NCBI GenBank assembly: GCA_031213475.1
Contig: JARUPZ010000021.1
Span: 2,031,501-2,095,500, forward strand
DNA from: Nereocystis luetkeana
Lineage: Eukaryota > Sar > Phaeophyceae > Laminariales > Laminariaceae
Length of the DNA: 64,000 nucleotides
Direction: 5' to 3'
Shown: in pieces, positions 1 to 27,987 of the stretch
Numbering within the stretch: the first letter of the stretch is position 1
Layout: each line of letters begins with the position of its first letter
Position numbers and translations under genes: made by a program
The notes under the pieces: generated by a model
Told to the model about the DNA's origin: nothing
Seen by the model: the letters and a program-made list of their open reading frames with translations, nothing else
Databases searched by the model: none

Positions 1-298
1 TTAACTCAGGCTAAGGATACCGTACACGTTTGGACTCTGATACGAACATCAAACCGAGCTTCCACCGTCGACCAGGGTGGAATATTTTAGTTGTAAGGTT
101 AGGGGCAATGCTTAACTCTGATGGCAGAAAATATAGCAACCGTTTGGGCTCTGATATGAGCATCAAACCGAGCTTATATTGCCGGCCAATGAGGTACTTG
201 TTTCAACCATTTTTGTTGAAGTTGGGCCGGGCCAAAGGTGTGAACTGCCCAAAGTCTGACCGGGAATATGTTCCCAATTTTGACCATTAAATCAAGCT
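1..298 (+). other. 5' edge: short duplicated segment, no gene seen
   Basis: TTTGGACTCTGATACGAACA...CAAACCGAGCTT at 29-62 is repeated in diverged form at 145-175, about 113 bp later. The 86-codon frame across it shows no recognisable domain. Confidence 0.6.
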
Positions 299-930
299 TC
301 TGTTCCCCAAGGCAGAGGTAGAAGGAAGGATAGAAAGAAGGGAAAGGCTAGCGCTAAGAAACAAGGTGGATTCGGGAAAACGCTCGGAGATATACGGGGG
401 ATTGAGCGAAGGGGTAGATATGAAAACGAATTTGCACGGCCCAATGGACTTCGCGAAAACGCTGAAACTGCGAGTTCGTGTGGGTGACCTGGACCTGCCA
501 GAAAGAAGAGGTGTACCAGTAGCCGGGAGGAGGAGGAAGTAGATGTACAGATGTGCTCGTGTGGCGAAGCAATAGAGAGTAGAACTCACATAGTAGAAGA
601 GAGTGAAATGTACAAGGAGGAACGGGATGTGTTAGAAGAGGAGATGAGGGAAATAGGGGAATGTGACATGAAGGAGTTTGGTACAAAAGATAGAAAACGA
701 CCGCTATCCTAGGAGATTGATGGTGGCCACAGGCGGCCAAACAGGAAGGGGATAAGATTAGCAAAAGGTTTCTACGTAATACATAGAAACAACGTAATGA
801 GCGCATGTTGGAGGTGCCTCTATTAGGAGTAGGAACGGTGCTCCGTCTCGAAAGGGATGCGTGGTCAATGGTCAAATGACTAAGGCAAGCAACAAATGAG
901 TACGCCCCCCCCCCCCCCCCACCCCCTCCC
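299..930 (+). mobile_element. C-tailed LINE, 3' end of the ORF (longest copy)
   Basis: 5'-truncated non-LTR retrotransposon. Frames with shifts read LKLRVRVGDLDLPERR, then the zinc-knuckle-like tail CSCGEAIESRTHIVEESEMY and KEERDVLEEEM typical of the C-terminus of LINE reverse transcriptases, and finally RNGAPSRKGCVVNGQMTKAS-NK stop at about 896. The stop is followed within a few bases by a pure C-run (906-920) rather than poly-A. Confidence 0.8.
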
Positions 931-944
931 CGCCGCCGCCCATC

Positions 945-1077
945 CCTCCCACCGCTGATGTCTGCCCGCCTGGTGGGCGAAAACCCAACGTGCTCCGTCC
1001 CGGCATTGTAGGGATGCGAGGGTCTAAGGTCATACGACTACTACGGCCATGCCTGATAAAGAGTACCCCCCCCCCCG
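945..1077 (+). repeat. PC1 repeat, 3' end with C-tail
   Basis: PC1 is a roughly 515-bp dispersed repeat whose 3' end carries CCGTCCCGGCATTGTAGGGA and CGACTACGGCCATGCATGA, followed by a C-run. This copy has only the last 120 bp and lies just upstream of the GnT I anchor exon. Confidence 0.75.
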
Positions 1078-1112
1078 CCTTCTCACCCCTTTCCTCCCGC
1101 GTGTTTGTGCAG

Positions 1113-17823
<16,711 letters not shown>

Positions 17824-18302
17824 GGTAGATAAAGAGAAGGGCGGGGGGCGTTGGCGTACATGTTATTACTGCCCGGTACCTGATATTTAATAACAACGCC
17901 ACGCGGGAAGAAGGTGCTGAACTTTTTCCCGCGATAAAAAAAAGTGCAGGGCATCTCACGTCAGTGATGAGGAATGCCCACTACGTACGTAGCCCCAGGT
18001 CCGAGTTCCGAATGCGAGGGAGCTATAGAAGTAGGGCACCGTGTGATAGATGTGGGGAGGGGAAACGAAACACGAGACAAGACTGCCAACGCACGGAGGG
18101 CGCGAAGTATTGTGACACCTTTCGTCTGCCTTGTTGTCGGCATAAAATGAAAGAAGGGAAGAGGAAACTAGTGTGTACGTACCGGTATACGTACCGGTAC
18201 GCGGTAGTGTAGGGGGGAAGGCGGGAGCGAGGGGCGTGTGTGGGGGTTTTTCGGTTGGATATGGTTGCGAGTGCCTGTTTGGTAGGCTACATATTCTGGA
18301 CG

Positions 18303-18575
18303 TACCCGGGTACTTTACTCGAGTATTACCCGGGTACTTTACTCGAGTATTACCCGGGTATTTTACTCGAGTATTACCCGGGTACTTTACTCGAGTATAC
18401 CCGGGTACCTACCCAAAGAAAATACACACGGTTACCTACCCGGGGATGACTAGCACAACCAGCTATAGTACCCGGGTACTTACCCGAGTATTACCCGAAT
18501 ACGTACCCGAGTATTATCCAGGTACCTCTCCGAGTATGACAAGCACAAAGAGGTACGGCACCCGGGTACCTAGTC
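18303..18575 (+). repeat. 24-bp palindromic minisatellite
   Basis: Four consecutive 24-bp units at 18303-18398, each containing TACCCGGGTA and TACTCGAGTA (both self-complementary); degenerate copies continue to 18575. Upstream at 18176-18202 are TACCGGTA palindromes. Confidence 0.9.
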
Positions 18576-19117
18576 GAGTATTTGCCCTACTTTTCACAGC
18601 CTTGTATTTTTGTCCCGCTCGTCGTTTTCTTCGGTTTTTTCTTTTCGCGTTAGGGAAAAAAAGCAGTGTTGCTGCTCTGGTGTTTTTGTGGTTTATTGTT
18701 GTTAAACACCTTGAACTACGGCGGAGCCTGTCCGCCTCGAAGCCCGAGTAAGATGTCTTCACGCACGTGGGCGCAGTAGCAGCCATGTGAAGAGCGCTAT
18801 GTCGGACCCTCCTTCATATTTTGGAGGCGTTTCGGCTCTCCAGAAATATCGAGGGGGAGGGGCAGGGGGGGCGGGAGAGCAAAAACGGCCCGGACGCGTG
18901 CTTATTTTCTTCATTTCTCGATTTGTTTCTTTCTGGTTATTTTTCGGTGTTTTTTTGTTTTTTGCCTGTTGGTGGTCTCTCCGGGGGCAAAAACTTCGTT
19001 GCGTTTAGTGCCCCTTTGTGGCCCCTGCGCGTCAAGAACCTGAGCATTTTTGACGGAAACACAAAACCAACGCATGGGTTCTGGACTCATGGTCCGCGAA
19101 TGGTTCGGTTTTCGTCA

Positions 19118-19162
19118 TGGATGGATGGATGGATGGATGGATGGATGGATGGATGGATGGAT
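19118..19162 (+). repeat. (ATGG)n microsatellite
   Basis: About eleven ATGG units followed by CATCGATCGATCGATCG. Confidence 0.95.
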
Positions 19163-20214
19163 GCATCGATCGATCGATCGTCGTTTTTTGTTTCCTTCGC
19201 GTCGCTCGTTTTTATTCATTTTTTCTCGAACTTTCGTAAGAGCAGTACAAGCGGCGGGGAGGATTAACGATTCACATCGGTTTTGATTGATGACCACCCT
19301 TTCTTTGCACTCGGCGTCTAGGGGCCATGTACGTACGTAGGGCCATCGGCATTTCTCCAGCGCCAAGAGATGCTATTTATTCGCTGCTCGGTGTGTGCTA
19401 CTTTCCGATGCATCGTTTTTCGAATATTTTTTTTCATACTTGTTATTGATTTCGTTTTCGAGTGTGTTTTCGATTTCTCGAATCTGTTTTCGGTTCCGTG
19501 TGTGCTAATGCTGTCGATTCTATGTTCGATTCCGTTTTCGAGCATGCATTTGATTCCAATTTTTGCGATTTCCGTTTTCGATTCGGGTAGATTTTTACGT
19601 AATCTGTCGCGTGTCCATCTCTCTACCTGAGTTTGGTGTGGGTGTATCTTAGCGTTCGTCTGCGACGCGTTGTGTGGGCAGCAGGTAACGGATCTATATT
19701 GTGCATTTTTATTTTTATTTTTCCTGGCGGAGAAAAAATTTCTACTGTACGTTTTTTTTTATAGAGAACATTTTGTTATTTCTGACTGGTCGTTTTCTGG
19801 GTGGCTGTCTACAATTCTATAGGAGCATTTCGTTATTTCTACAATTCTATAGGAGCATCTCGGCATTTCTGGCTCGTGGGCCTACGGGTGATAAACTAAA
19901 AAGCCATGAGCGTTACTATGGAGAGAGTGGGTCGCGCCCTGCTGCTTCGGGGGAGTCACTATAATACGCGTGTGTACGTATATCGTATACCATAGACACA
20001 ATAGACGTCTAGGAGGATCCCTGCGGACGACTACTGTTTTGTACCGATATACGCCAGCCAACAACACTGGAACTATTTGCAGCCGGCACTTCTGCGCACA
20101 TTTGCCACACTGTGCCAACCGATTTCGCAGGCGCCGCAGCGAGCAGCCGGCACTGTAGAGGAACCGGTACTATCGTATTACAGTGCCGATCCTCTCGTAG
20201 AAAACCAGGGGTAT

Positions 20215-20445
20215 CGGGCCGGGCTCGATCCGACGCGAGTGGAAGGGGGGGGGGGGGGAGAAAGTGCTGATACCTTCTCGCGATAAAAATAAATGCAAGG
20301 CGCGTACCGTAGCTGAGGGGGGTGGGGGAGAAAAGCCTGATCGACATGTGACCCCGAATCTGAGTCACGAGTATTAGTAGGAAAGGGGAGAGGAAAAACG
20401 ATGGCGAAGACGATAAATGGGATGGAACGTGAAAAAAAGGACGAT
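20215..20445 (+). mobile_element. SINE-A copy
   Basis: CTCGCGATAAAAATAAATGC and GTGACCCCGAATCTGAGTCA present; at 20370-20377 it has TATTAGTA where a related copy has TATTAATA. Confidence 0.75.
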
Positions 20446-21880
20446 TTTTTCAGCCGAGAGGGGGTGTGTTCCGCACTTTGGGCGTGCTCCGCACTTAACA
20501 TGAGCATAAGGACTCCTCACGATCCCCCCCCCCCGCCCCCCTTTCCCTCCCCCCCGTAAACCTAAGAGGCCGAGGGCCTCTTGAGGGGCTACTTTCGATG
20601 GCGTAGTTGGTCGGGTGTACCACTCTCATCACTTTGGCGTTCGCTAAGATAGGGGATAGGGGCGGCACATATTTTTTTGGGGCAGCTTCCCGTGGCCTTA
20701 AGGAACCCCATGCCTACTTGTATTAGTGAGTCGAAACCGACTTTGAGGATATTATGAGCCCGATGACCTTCCGAGGCGCGGACACCTGTTGGTAGTGAAA
20801 GAATGTTTGCGGAGGTTTTGAGTTCGGCGCCTGAAGTCGACCTTCCGACCCGGACCCATGTCAGTGATCAGTGATGGGATGCTGTGCTCTACGTAGGTTG
20901 ATTCGACCGGGCGTGGGTGGTGTGCTTGGAAAGACTCTCAAGTTGATTGAGCCGCGCGTATAATATTGTCATGTACGACCCATTCTACGGCAGTCTAGGT
21001 TCGTTAACCATTTTGTTTCTGAGGCTCCCCGCCCGAGGAGGTCTTACACCCCACCCAAAGACTGACTTCAAGGAAGATCTAACTGCAATGGTTGATGATA
21101 GATCTCCATGGCCCACGTCGGCAAACAAAATTATGCTTTTAGCAGAAGAAAAATGGAGTTTCAGGCGATAGTAGGTTTGAGCCTCGTCATTCACGAAAAA
21201 AGTTGAAAAAAAAGGAGTGCTCGTATACATCTATCGTACGTAGCACGCGTCGTATCGCGTTAGCGACCCGAGTGCGCAAATAGCTGCCCGAGGAAGATTC
21301 ACTGTCGTCAGCATGTGTCCACTCAAGGACCATCCCATGACCTATTAATAGGTGTTGAACACAACCAACCGCAAATAACATTGTGCAACACCTGACAACG
21401 GGATACAGGGCACAGTTACGAGTAGTACTACATATTCATAGTTCTTCAGCAAATGGTTGAGGATCTCGTCGGGCCGGAATGCAATCGGCCAATAGCAGTG
21501 CTCGCTACCACCTCGTTCCTCTCCCCTACCACGCGTCCTATGGGCTGGAAATAATTACAGTAGAATAACCCCCGTTCGGACTCTGATTTCAATGATGGAA
21601 CGATGGTGTGTTGTGTCATTCGTACGACCATTTTCTTCACTCTCCGTTCGACTTCAGCACCCGCAGTAGAAGCGGAGCAGCAGAACATGTGAAACACGGA
21701 ATTTTGCAGACCGACGCGGAAGGCGGCTTCCCCCCTACCTTACCGGGCAGAGCACCACCAAAAGCCGTCATGGGAAGCGGGGGGTGAGATATAAATGTGA
21801 AACCATCGCCGAGTGCAGCGCGAAAACGGTAAAAATCGCACGCTCGAATAACTGCCGAAAAAAAACGGAGCTGTTAGTTC
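20446..21880 (+). other. intergenic, no gene recognised
   Basis: Contains a MITE-D-like scrap (20985-21100, GAGGCTCCCCGCCCGAGGAG) and TATTAATA at 21343. Otherwise featureless. Confidence 0.45.
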
Positions 21881-21902
21881 TTCGAAGATTTGAGCGACTG
21901 AA

Positions 21903-22744
21903 ATGACGGACATGCCCTCGAGTTACAACCTGGAACCGACTCGTCTAGAAAAAAACGTGGAGAATCAGCGTATTCTCCAATGTATAGTCCGGACAGGCAG
22001 AACAATTTTCAATGAAAATCGACGTTCACATATTGAATTGTTTTGCGATGGTCGCTTATGTTCAGAACACATGATGAATATATTGTCAGAAAACTCTGCT
22101 TCGGACGGATCGAACCATCATGTCAGGTTTTTTGTTTTCGTCGTTCCGTCGGAGTAATATTTAATTATTTCGTACTGGAAATAGAGGTAATTATTTATTT
22201 TCCGTCTTCGGGCACACGAAATCGCTTTTCCGACAGACGTCAAGATTATGAAGGCCGACACAGTTTTTATTTTATTTTTTTGACACCGGTTTCGGACGTA
22301 TCTTGTCGAAGGGGCAAACCGCGTTGGATGCAAAAATTATCTTCATTTATTTTGAAGCGAGCTATAGGCAAGAACAACAGTTTTTTCCCCGGCTTCAGCT
22401 GCGGAGATGTTGGCGCAAAACTGGCACGATGGATGTCGAAAAACTCCTCGGATTCGGATGAATTGGACCTAGACCGCTTTTTTTTATTCTTGAAAAAGAA
22501 GCTGTGGGCCGAGAAATTATTTTCATTAATCTTCATAGTGTATTATGACCTGTATATTATCGCAGATGCATCATTGTGGATATACATGTCATACATTTTT
22601 TCACCTACTCCTGTACGCATACATTCGTCTTCTCGGCAAATCAGGTATGTACCAGGTATGCGTTTTGGGCGTCGTCTCTATATTTTTTCGATTCGGGCCA
22701 TTTTTTATTGTTCAACATTTGGGGGCAAGTTTTCCAAAACTTGA
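21903..22744 (+). CDS. two overlapping unrecognised frames in an AT-rich island
   Basis: ORF 21903-22157 (84 codons, starting MTDMPSSYNLEPTRLEKNVE) overlaps ORF 22043-22744 (233 codons) in another frame. The longer one has an acidic SSDSDELDLD stretch and a hydrophobic stretch LFSLIFIVYYDLYIIADASL. A 233-codon frame is unexpected by chance in AT-rich DNA, but no domain is recognised and there is no clean promoter or splice evidence. It could be a gene, a viral or transposon fragment, or chance. Confidence 0.25.
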
Positions 22745-23334
22745 AAAAAAAATGGCCACTACTGTTCATGGATTTTTTTCAAGACCGGTTTTGGATTCCT
22801 CTAGGCCGCGTGATTCTGGAGCACTTTGTTTCCCGTGTCAATTCTAAAAAATAACGGAGAAAAAAGGGTACCCCCTTCAGAAAAAAAAACTGTTCTGCCT
22901 GGACCATACGGAAGCGGTTCAAAACGCTGTTCGGTCGACATCCTCGCGGCACCCCATAGTTCAGTTGTTTTGGGCAGTGCCAAAGCTGTTGTTCTTACAG
23001 TAGTCTTAATTCATCGCCGTTGTCTAATACTTCGAAGCATACGAGCAATTCGCTGAAAAAAAAAGGTATGCACTCCACACTTGAAATGACGAAAAAACAA
23101 ACCTAATGAAAAGTGTATGCTGTTTTCAAGCCTTTCGTCATAAATCCATCACCGCTTTACGCACGCGACAACGTTGTGTGTCAGGCAGGTAGGTATAAAG
23201 AAGCGGAAAAGAAGCCGACAGAAACCACAAACTTTATAATAATAGTACAGTCGAACCCCAAAAAAGTTCGAAGTTCGAGGCGCTCGATCCCTTTGACAAA
23301 ACAACTACCACAGGGTATTTGTAGTCCCATTTTA

Positions 23335-23480
23335 CTGTATTTGCTCTTTTGTTCTCTCCTATTAATATTCCCCGGATTCGGCATCTCACACCAGCCTCTT
23401 CCCCCCCCGAGGTTCCTGCTTTGCAATTTTATCTCGAGAAAACTTCAACCATTTCTTCCCCCGTCGGATTGCACCGACCC
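23335..23480 (-). mobile_element. SINE-A fragment with TATTAATA
   Basis: CTCTCCTATTAATATTCCCC then GGATTCGGCATCTCACACC and TTTTATCTCGAGAAAACTTC. Confidence 0.7.
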
Positions 23481-23599
23481 ACATACATGGGGTGTGTGTT
23501 TTTCACATTAAACCGTTCTTTCTACCCGTCGACATCCAGCACAACCAGTGTCCGTGCCGATTCTTCAATCCTAGAAGAGATACACTCGCATCAATAACG

Positions 23600-25010
23600 C
23601 CTACTCAAAAACGAACATGCGGTGATCTTTCGACGCGACAAACGAGACAGGCAACATACACAACGTGCTCCGCTTTCACCTCCCACTTGAACAGGGACTG
23701 TGAATACCTTTTCCTCTGTTTCTGCGGACAATTCATCCTATGATATCTGGCGCCGAAACTCGATACTTGACGAACTTCAAAACAAATCTGTAGACGCCAC
23801 GAACAAATAAATGAGACTTTGTCACCGCACAAAAAAGCACGGCAATGTAAACCTCGGTTTACTTGGTAAGACAGATTCCTCGAGCCGCCTTACAACGCAG
23901 GTCTCACTGACTGAGGTAACCATGCCTCCCGTTCAACAGCCAGCCAGAAGTTGACGGCTCCCACAACGGACAAAAATGCCCCCGAAAATCGGCCTGCGGT
24001 ATGACAAAAGCTATCCCAACATCCACGACATGCAGGTGTGCCAGGTCGAATACACGACTCCTCTTCCTCGGCACAAAATACAAACATACAAGCGACAGGA
24101 AGTTTCTCTTGACTCTCGCTTCAAACCTTCAGTCACAGTACGAAACAGAACCGACGTACGAGCATAAATCGGGAGGCCGCACGCCTCCCTTCAACTTATT
24201 CCCCGCACACTTCTTTTTATACAAGGAACTTTTGTACCAGTACGAAGTACATATATACTTGTATACAAACACAGAACATCTAAGGGCGGGGAAGTATATT
24301 TCCCAGGTTTTTCCACCCTCCCGCTAGCAGCAGAGCCGGTGGGCGGCCCGCCGGTGTGGCTAAAGTAAATAAAAAACACTATCCCGTGGAAGCCTGAGGC
24401 GAGAGATGAAGAGCCCTTTCATCTCAATGAATCCACAGCTGTATCGCATCACAGAAGCCGCTGAACAGGGATCGACAGTAAAGCCGTTGGCGTGTGCGAG
24501 TGCGCGCCTGTGCGACCGATAGGGGGCCACGGCGATGGAGACCAAGAAGGGGGAAGCAAGGGACGCAATGGTACGGTTGAATGAGGTCGGCAGTAACGAG
24601 GATTCACGTGTCACGAGTGTGCTCGCTCGAATCGTGACGCGCTACAGTATGTTATCACTCTTGTTCCACAAAACAAGGGAGGTTTGTATGTAATAGTAGC
24701 ATACAAATGGTTCTTGCAATGCGGGACAGGTTGGCGCCTTTCTGGCGGTGAGTGTAAGGAACCACCCGATCCAGGACGAGCGAGCATGGGGGGTTCACCA
24801 CGAGAGAGGTGGGGTGAGATAGATGCGGTCTGTTAGGGGTATGACGATCGCGCGAGCTGCAGTCACTAAACACACCCGAGCACACTACATACAGTATACT
24901 GTTGTGAGTGCAGGCACTGCTTCCTGAGCTATTGACATGGTTCCGTGAGAGGAAACATACGGCGATGATGAGCTGTTCTTGTAATGTTTGTCGCAGTGTT
25001 GGATGAACAA
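23600..25010 (+). other. intergenic, no gene recognised
   Basis: A short frame at 23976-24167 ends in an exon-like DMQ|GTGTGC junction but has no partner exon. Repeats of TTCACATTAAACCGTTCTTT at 23501 and 25026-25100 (also 34820-34850 reversed, and 39710) mark a further dispersed family. Confidence 0.4.
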
Positions 25011-25216
25011 TTGAGTGTGTGTTCTTCACATTGAAACCGTTCTTTCTACTCGTGGACATCCTTTTGTTCTTCACATGAAACCGTTCTTTCTGCTCGTCGA
25101 CAGCCAGCACGACTGTCCGTGCTATTAATGGTGTTGGTAAGCAACTACAATAAGCATGCTTAATCACGTTTATTGTGGAAGCATAATCAAAGCATCGTTG
25201 CCGTGCTTATTTGCTT

Positions 25217-26593
25217 ATTGTTATCGCCCTCAATGAAATGTACTCCAGCGCTGTTCTCAGTTTGCTTGTCTTTTTTTGTGAAGTCGCAGTTGGTGCATTG
25301 TGTGGGGAGAGACAGTCGGCACCAGCACGGACGGCACCCCAGCAGGCGGGGTTTGGTTCAGACTGAACTTCTGTTTTTTTCCCTCGGAAGACCAAGAACA
25401 AAAGGCTCGGGCTTCGCGCTCGCGCGCCTCATTGTTAAATACGGTTACTATACTACGGGACTGAGTGGTATCTGAGTGGTATGCCAGTACAGCGGCACGA
25501 TAGGACGGTGGGAGCAGGACGCGCATTCCCAACAGACAGATCAATAGGTTGTGGTTTGCCTAGTCCATATACGGGAAAGCACGTCGACTGCCGATATCTG
25601 TATAGCCTTGCAGCGTGGGTAGGCACAATTCGATGCGAGTCGACGAGGGAAGAAAAGGCTGAAATCTTCTCGCGATAAAAAATGAAGGCACGTACCGTAG
25701 CGGGAAGGGGGGAGAAGAGCCTGCTATGTGACCCCGGATCTGAGTTACGAGTTGGAAGGAGAGGGAGAAGAAGATGTGCGAAGATAATGAATGGGATGGA
25801 AAAAAAAATAAAAAAATAAAATATCACAGGATGCCTCGTCTCGCCTTTTAAAAAAAACCCATGCCTCACGGCTCCGGTTCCGAGCGACAATAGAAGCCGG
25901 AAGCCTGCCCGTCCCTATTACGTACGGAAAGACACACTCCTTATACTAAGCATGTTACCGTACCGTCATGTAATGTAGAGTCCAGGCGGTGAAGATTAAG
26001 TATGTACAGCTTGAAAGAAAAATATAATATTGAGCAGGTACTTTTTTTTTTGTTATAGGGAGACGAATAATAAGCTACCTGGTACACAATAAAAATGTCG
26101 GGACGCGTCGTTGCTTCATTACCTGCTGTATCCCGAGGAGACGTCATCAAGACGAGAGTGAAGCAACCCATACAGGCTGAATGGTCCCGACATCAAAATA
26201 GACAGACGATTAATTACCTGTTAATTTTTCTTTTCGAGATTTGTTTTTTATTCTGAATTCGGGGAGACGAAATATACGACTGTCAAGATCACGGACAGCG
26301 GGCGTTTGTATCCCTGCACAGGTCTGCTTATTAAGCCGGAACTCGTTGGTGCTCACATGTATGTGTTATTCGCTTAGCTGATAGAGTACCAGGTATAGCT
26401 TTATTCCTTTCGTGCACGGCGGAGACTGAGACCACGCTGCTCGTCCCTCTCTGGAAAACCCCTGGTTTTTCACTCAAGATCCAAGATACACCTTCCAAGT
26501 ACTACCAACACGATCCCAGCGCCAGAACCCAGGTAATTACCAGGCTTTCAACCTCATACAAAGCAGTATCCTCGTTGCCGTGCTTATTTGCTT
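25217..26593. mobile_element. 1.36-kb insertion in the left hAT arm with 21-bp flanking repeats
   Basis: The sequence CGTTGCCGTGCTTATTTGCT(T) occurs at 25196-25216 and again at 26573-26593; the right arm has this site once and no insertion. A long direct duplication fits a target site duplication of a retroelement or a copying accident. The insert contains a SINE (25602-25822) and two TACCWGGTA motifs (26076, 26387). No coding potential recognised. Confidence 0.6.
25602..25822 (+). mobile_element. SINE-A copy, 5'-truncated
   Basis: CTTGCAGCGTGGGTAGGCAC ... GTTACGAGTTGGAAGGAG, ending in an A-rich tail. Confidence 0.8.
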
Positions 26594-26661
26594 GTAAGGA
26601 AGCTCAATTAAGCAACCGAAATTATTAGTTGATGAAGCATGCTTTTTGGCCTTTTTTGTGC

Positions 26662-26669
26662 TATTAATA
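26662..26669. other. TATTAATA scar, absent from the other hAT arm
   Basis: Left arm TTGTGC-TATTAATA-GATTACTTCG; right arm (complement of about 32060-32080) TTGTGC-TA-GATAACTTCG. Confidence 0.8.
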
Positions 26670-27207
26670 GATTACTTCGTACTATAGCGTCGCGGCACTG
26701 CAGCAAGCCTCCGTCAGCATGCCCCGCTCGTCGTCCCAACAGTATGGAGGAGAGGTGACACGCCGACCAAACAGCGCCAGGAAACATCGTTGAAGGTCTG
26801 TGAGGCTGCCTGGTCAAGTAAACCGTTGTATAGGTTGACGTACCAACATGACGGAAGGAGATAAGGTATTAATATGAATGGATGGCATGCAGATATGCAA
26901 GCATGCAGAAGAGAAAAAACTTGCGAGGTGTGGGATGATACATACCTGGGATGTTTTTCTTTCAAGTTTTAGCCAAATCCATCAGCTGTGGGAGAGACCG
27001 GTTGAATGGTCGATACTCCATATTGCAAGCTGAGTGTGCGTGGTCCTTGATGCACTCACAAAAATATTTCCAGTACGTCAGCTGTGAGTCCAACCGGATG
27101 AATGTGTAAATTACAGTTTTGAATTTTATATTTATGTTCACAAGAAATGGGAACGGGATTTGCCTAGCAATTAGGCTAAGCTACTGCTAGCAGTGGCAGT
27201 ACTGTAA

Positions 27208-27549
27208 GCCGGTCGCCCCGGTGGTTCAAGTGGTTAACCTCGAATTCTACTTGTTTGAGTCCTGGGTTCGAGCCCCAAGGTGGGTCGGACTTTGACTTTA
27301 TTTGCAAAAATAAAAAAAGGATTCAATTGTTGAGAGCGCCTTGCAGCGTGGGTAGGCACAATTCGATGCGAGTCGACGAGGGAAGAAAAGGCTGAAATCT
27401 TCTCGCGATAAAAATAAAGGCACGTACCGTAGCGGGAAGGGGGTAGAAGAGCCTGCTATGTGACCCCGGATCTGAGTTACGAGTTGGAAGGAGAGAGAGA
27501 AGAAGATGTGCGAAGATAATTAATGGGATGAGAAAAAAAAAAAAAAAAA
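27208..27549 (+). mobile_element. SINE-A, full length with tRNA-like head
   Basis: Head 27208-27290 has pol III boxes TGGTTCAAGTGG (A) and GGTTCGAGCCC (B). The body has CTCGCGATAAAAATAAAGGC and GTGACCCCGGATCTGAGTTA, then an A-rich tail. The other hAT arm has the unoccupied site (CTGTAA|CATAAACGG), which fixes both boundaries. Confidence 0.85.
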
Positions 27550-27987
27550 CATGAACGATGCCTGGTGAGCACAAGCCGAAATCACTAAAGGTACAGTTAC
27601 AGCAGGCACAGCAGTACTGTACAGTACTTTTTACTCTCAAGTTCGGGAGCTGCGTGATGCGTCGTTTGCTCGCAAGCAGCGAGTAACTTCTCGTCCGCAA
27701 ATCTACGACGTAGAACCCATAATAAATCGTCAGATTAAAATAATCCATTTTATGTATTCGTCAGTGGTCAATTTCCCGTTTTCCATATGTCTCCTGCTCA
27801 ATGGTCGAAGCTCGAGGACACTGGCAGCGCACTACCTTGCTCCCCGTGTCTTTCTCTCTCTCCCACTTTATCTCGCGAACAAAACGAAATCTTCATGGTA
27901 CTCCAACCCATGCGCCACCTATACCCCAGTCGGGTTGACAGCATACCGGCTGACGACTACAGGCACATCACCGACGCTTGCAGCAAG

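Larger units (their letters stand above)
17824..20214 (+). other. 3' flank of GnT I and intergenic DNA
   Basis: Holds the palindromic minisatellite, (ATGG)n, a T-rich stretch at 19390-19830 and a SINE-like scrap near 17925. No domain recognised in any frame. Confidence 0.5.

Noticed and set aside
18173..18751. 192-codon frame with YFTRVLPG repeats
   Set aside because: Produced by the 24-bp minisatellite, whose period is a multiple of three; no domain and no conserved start.
23976..24167. Small exon-like frame (PPKIGLRYDKSYPNIHDMQ then GTGTGC)
   Set aside because: No recognised family, no upstream acceptor of note and no partner exon; kept only as a remark.
26867..26874. TATTAATA as a private scar
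   Set aside because: The other hAT arm has nearly the same sequence (GTTAATATAG), so the motif here predates the duplication and is not evidence of an excision.
27208..27290. tRNA gene
   Set aside because: A and B boxes are perfect, but the acceptor stem does not pair and the sequence runs straight into a SINE body.
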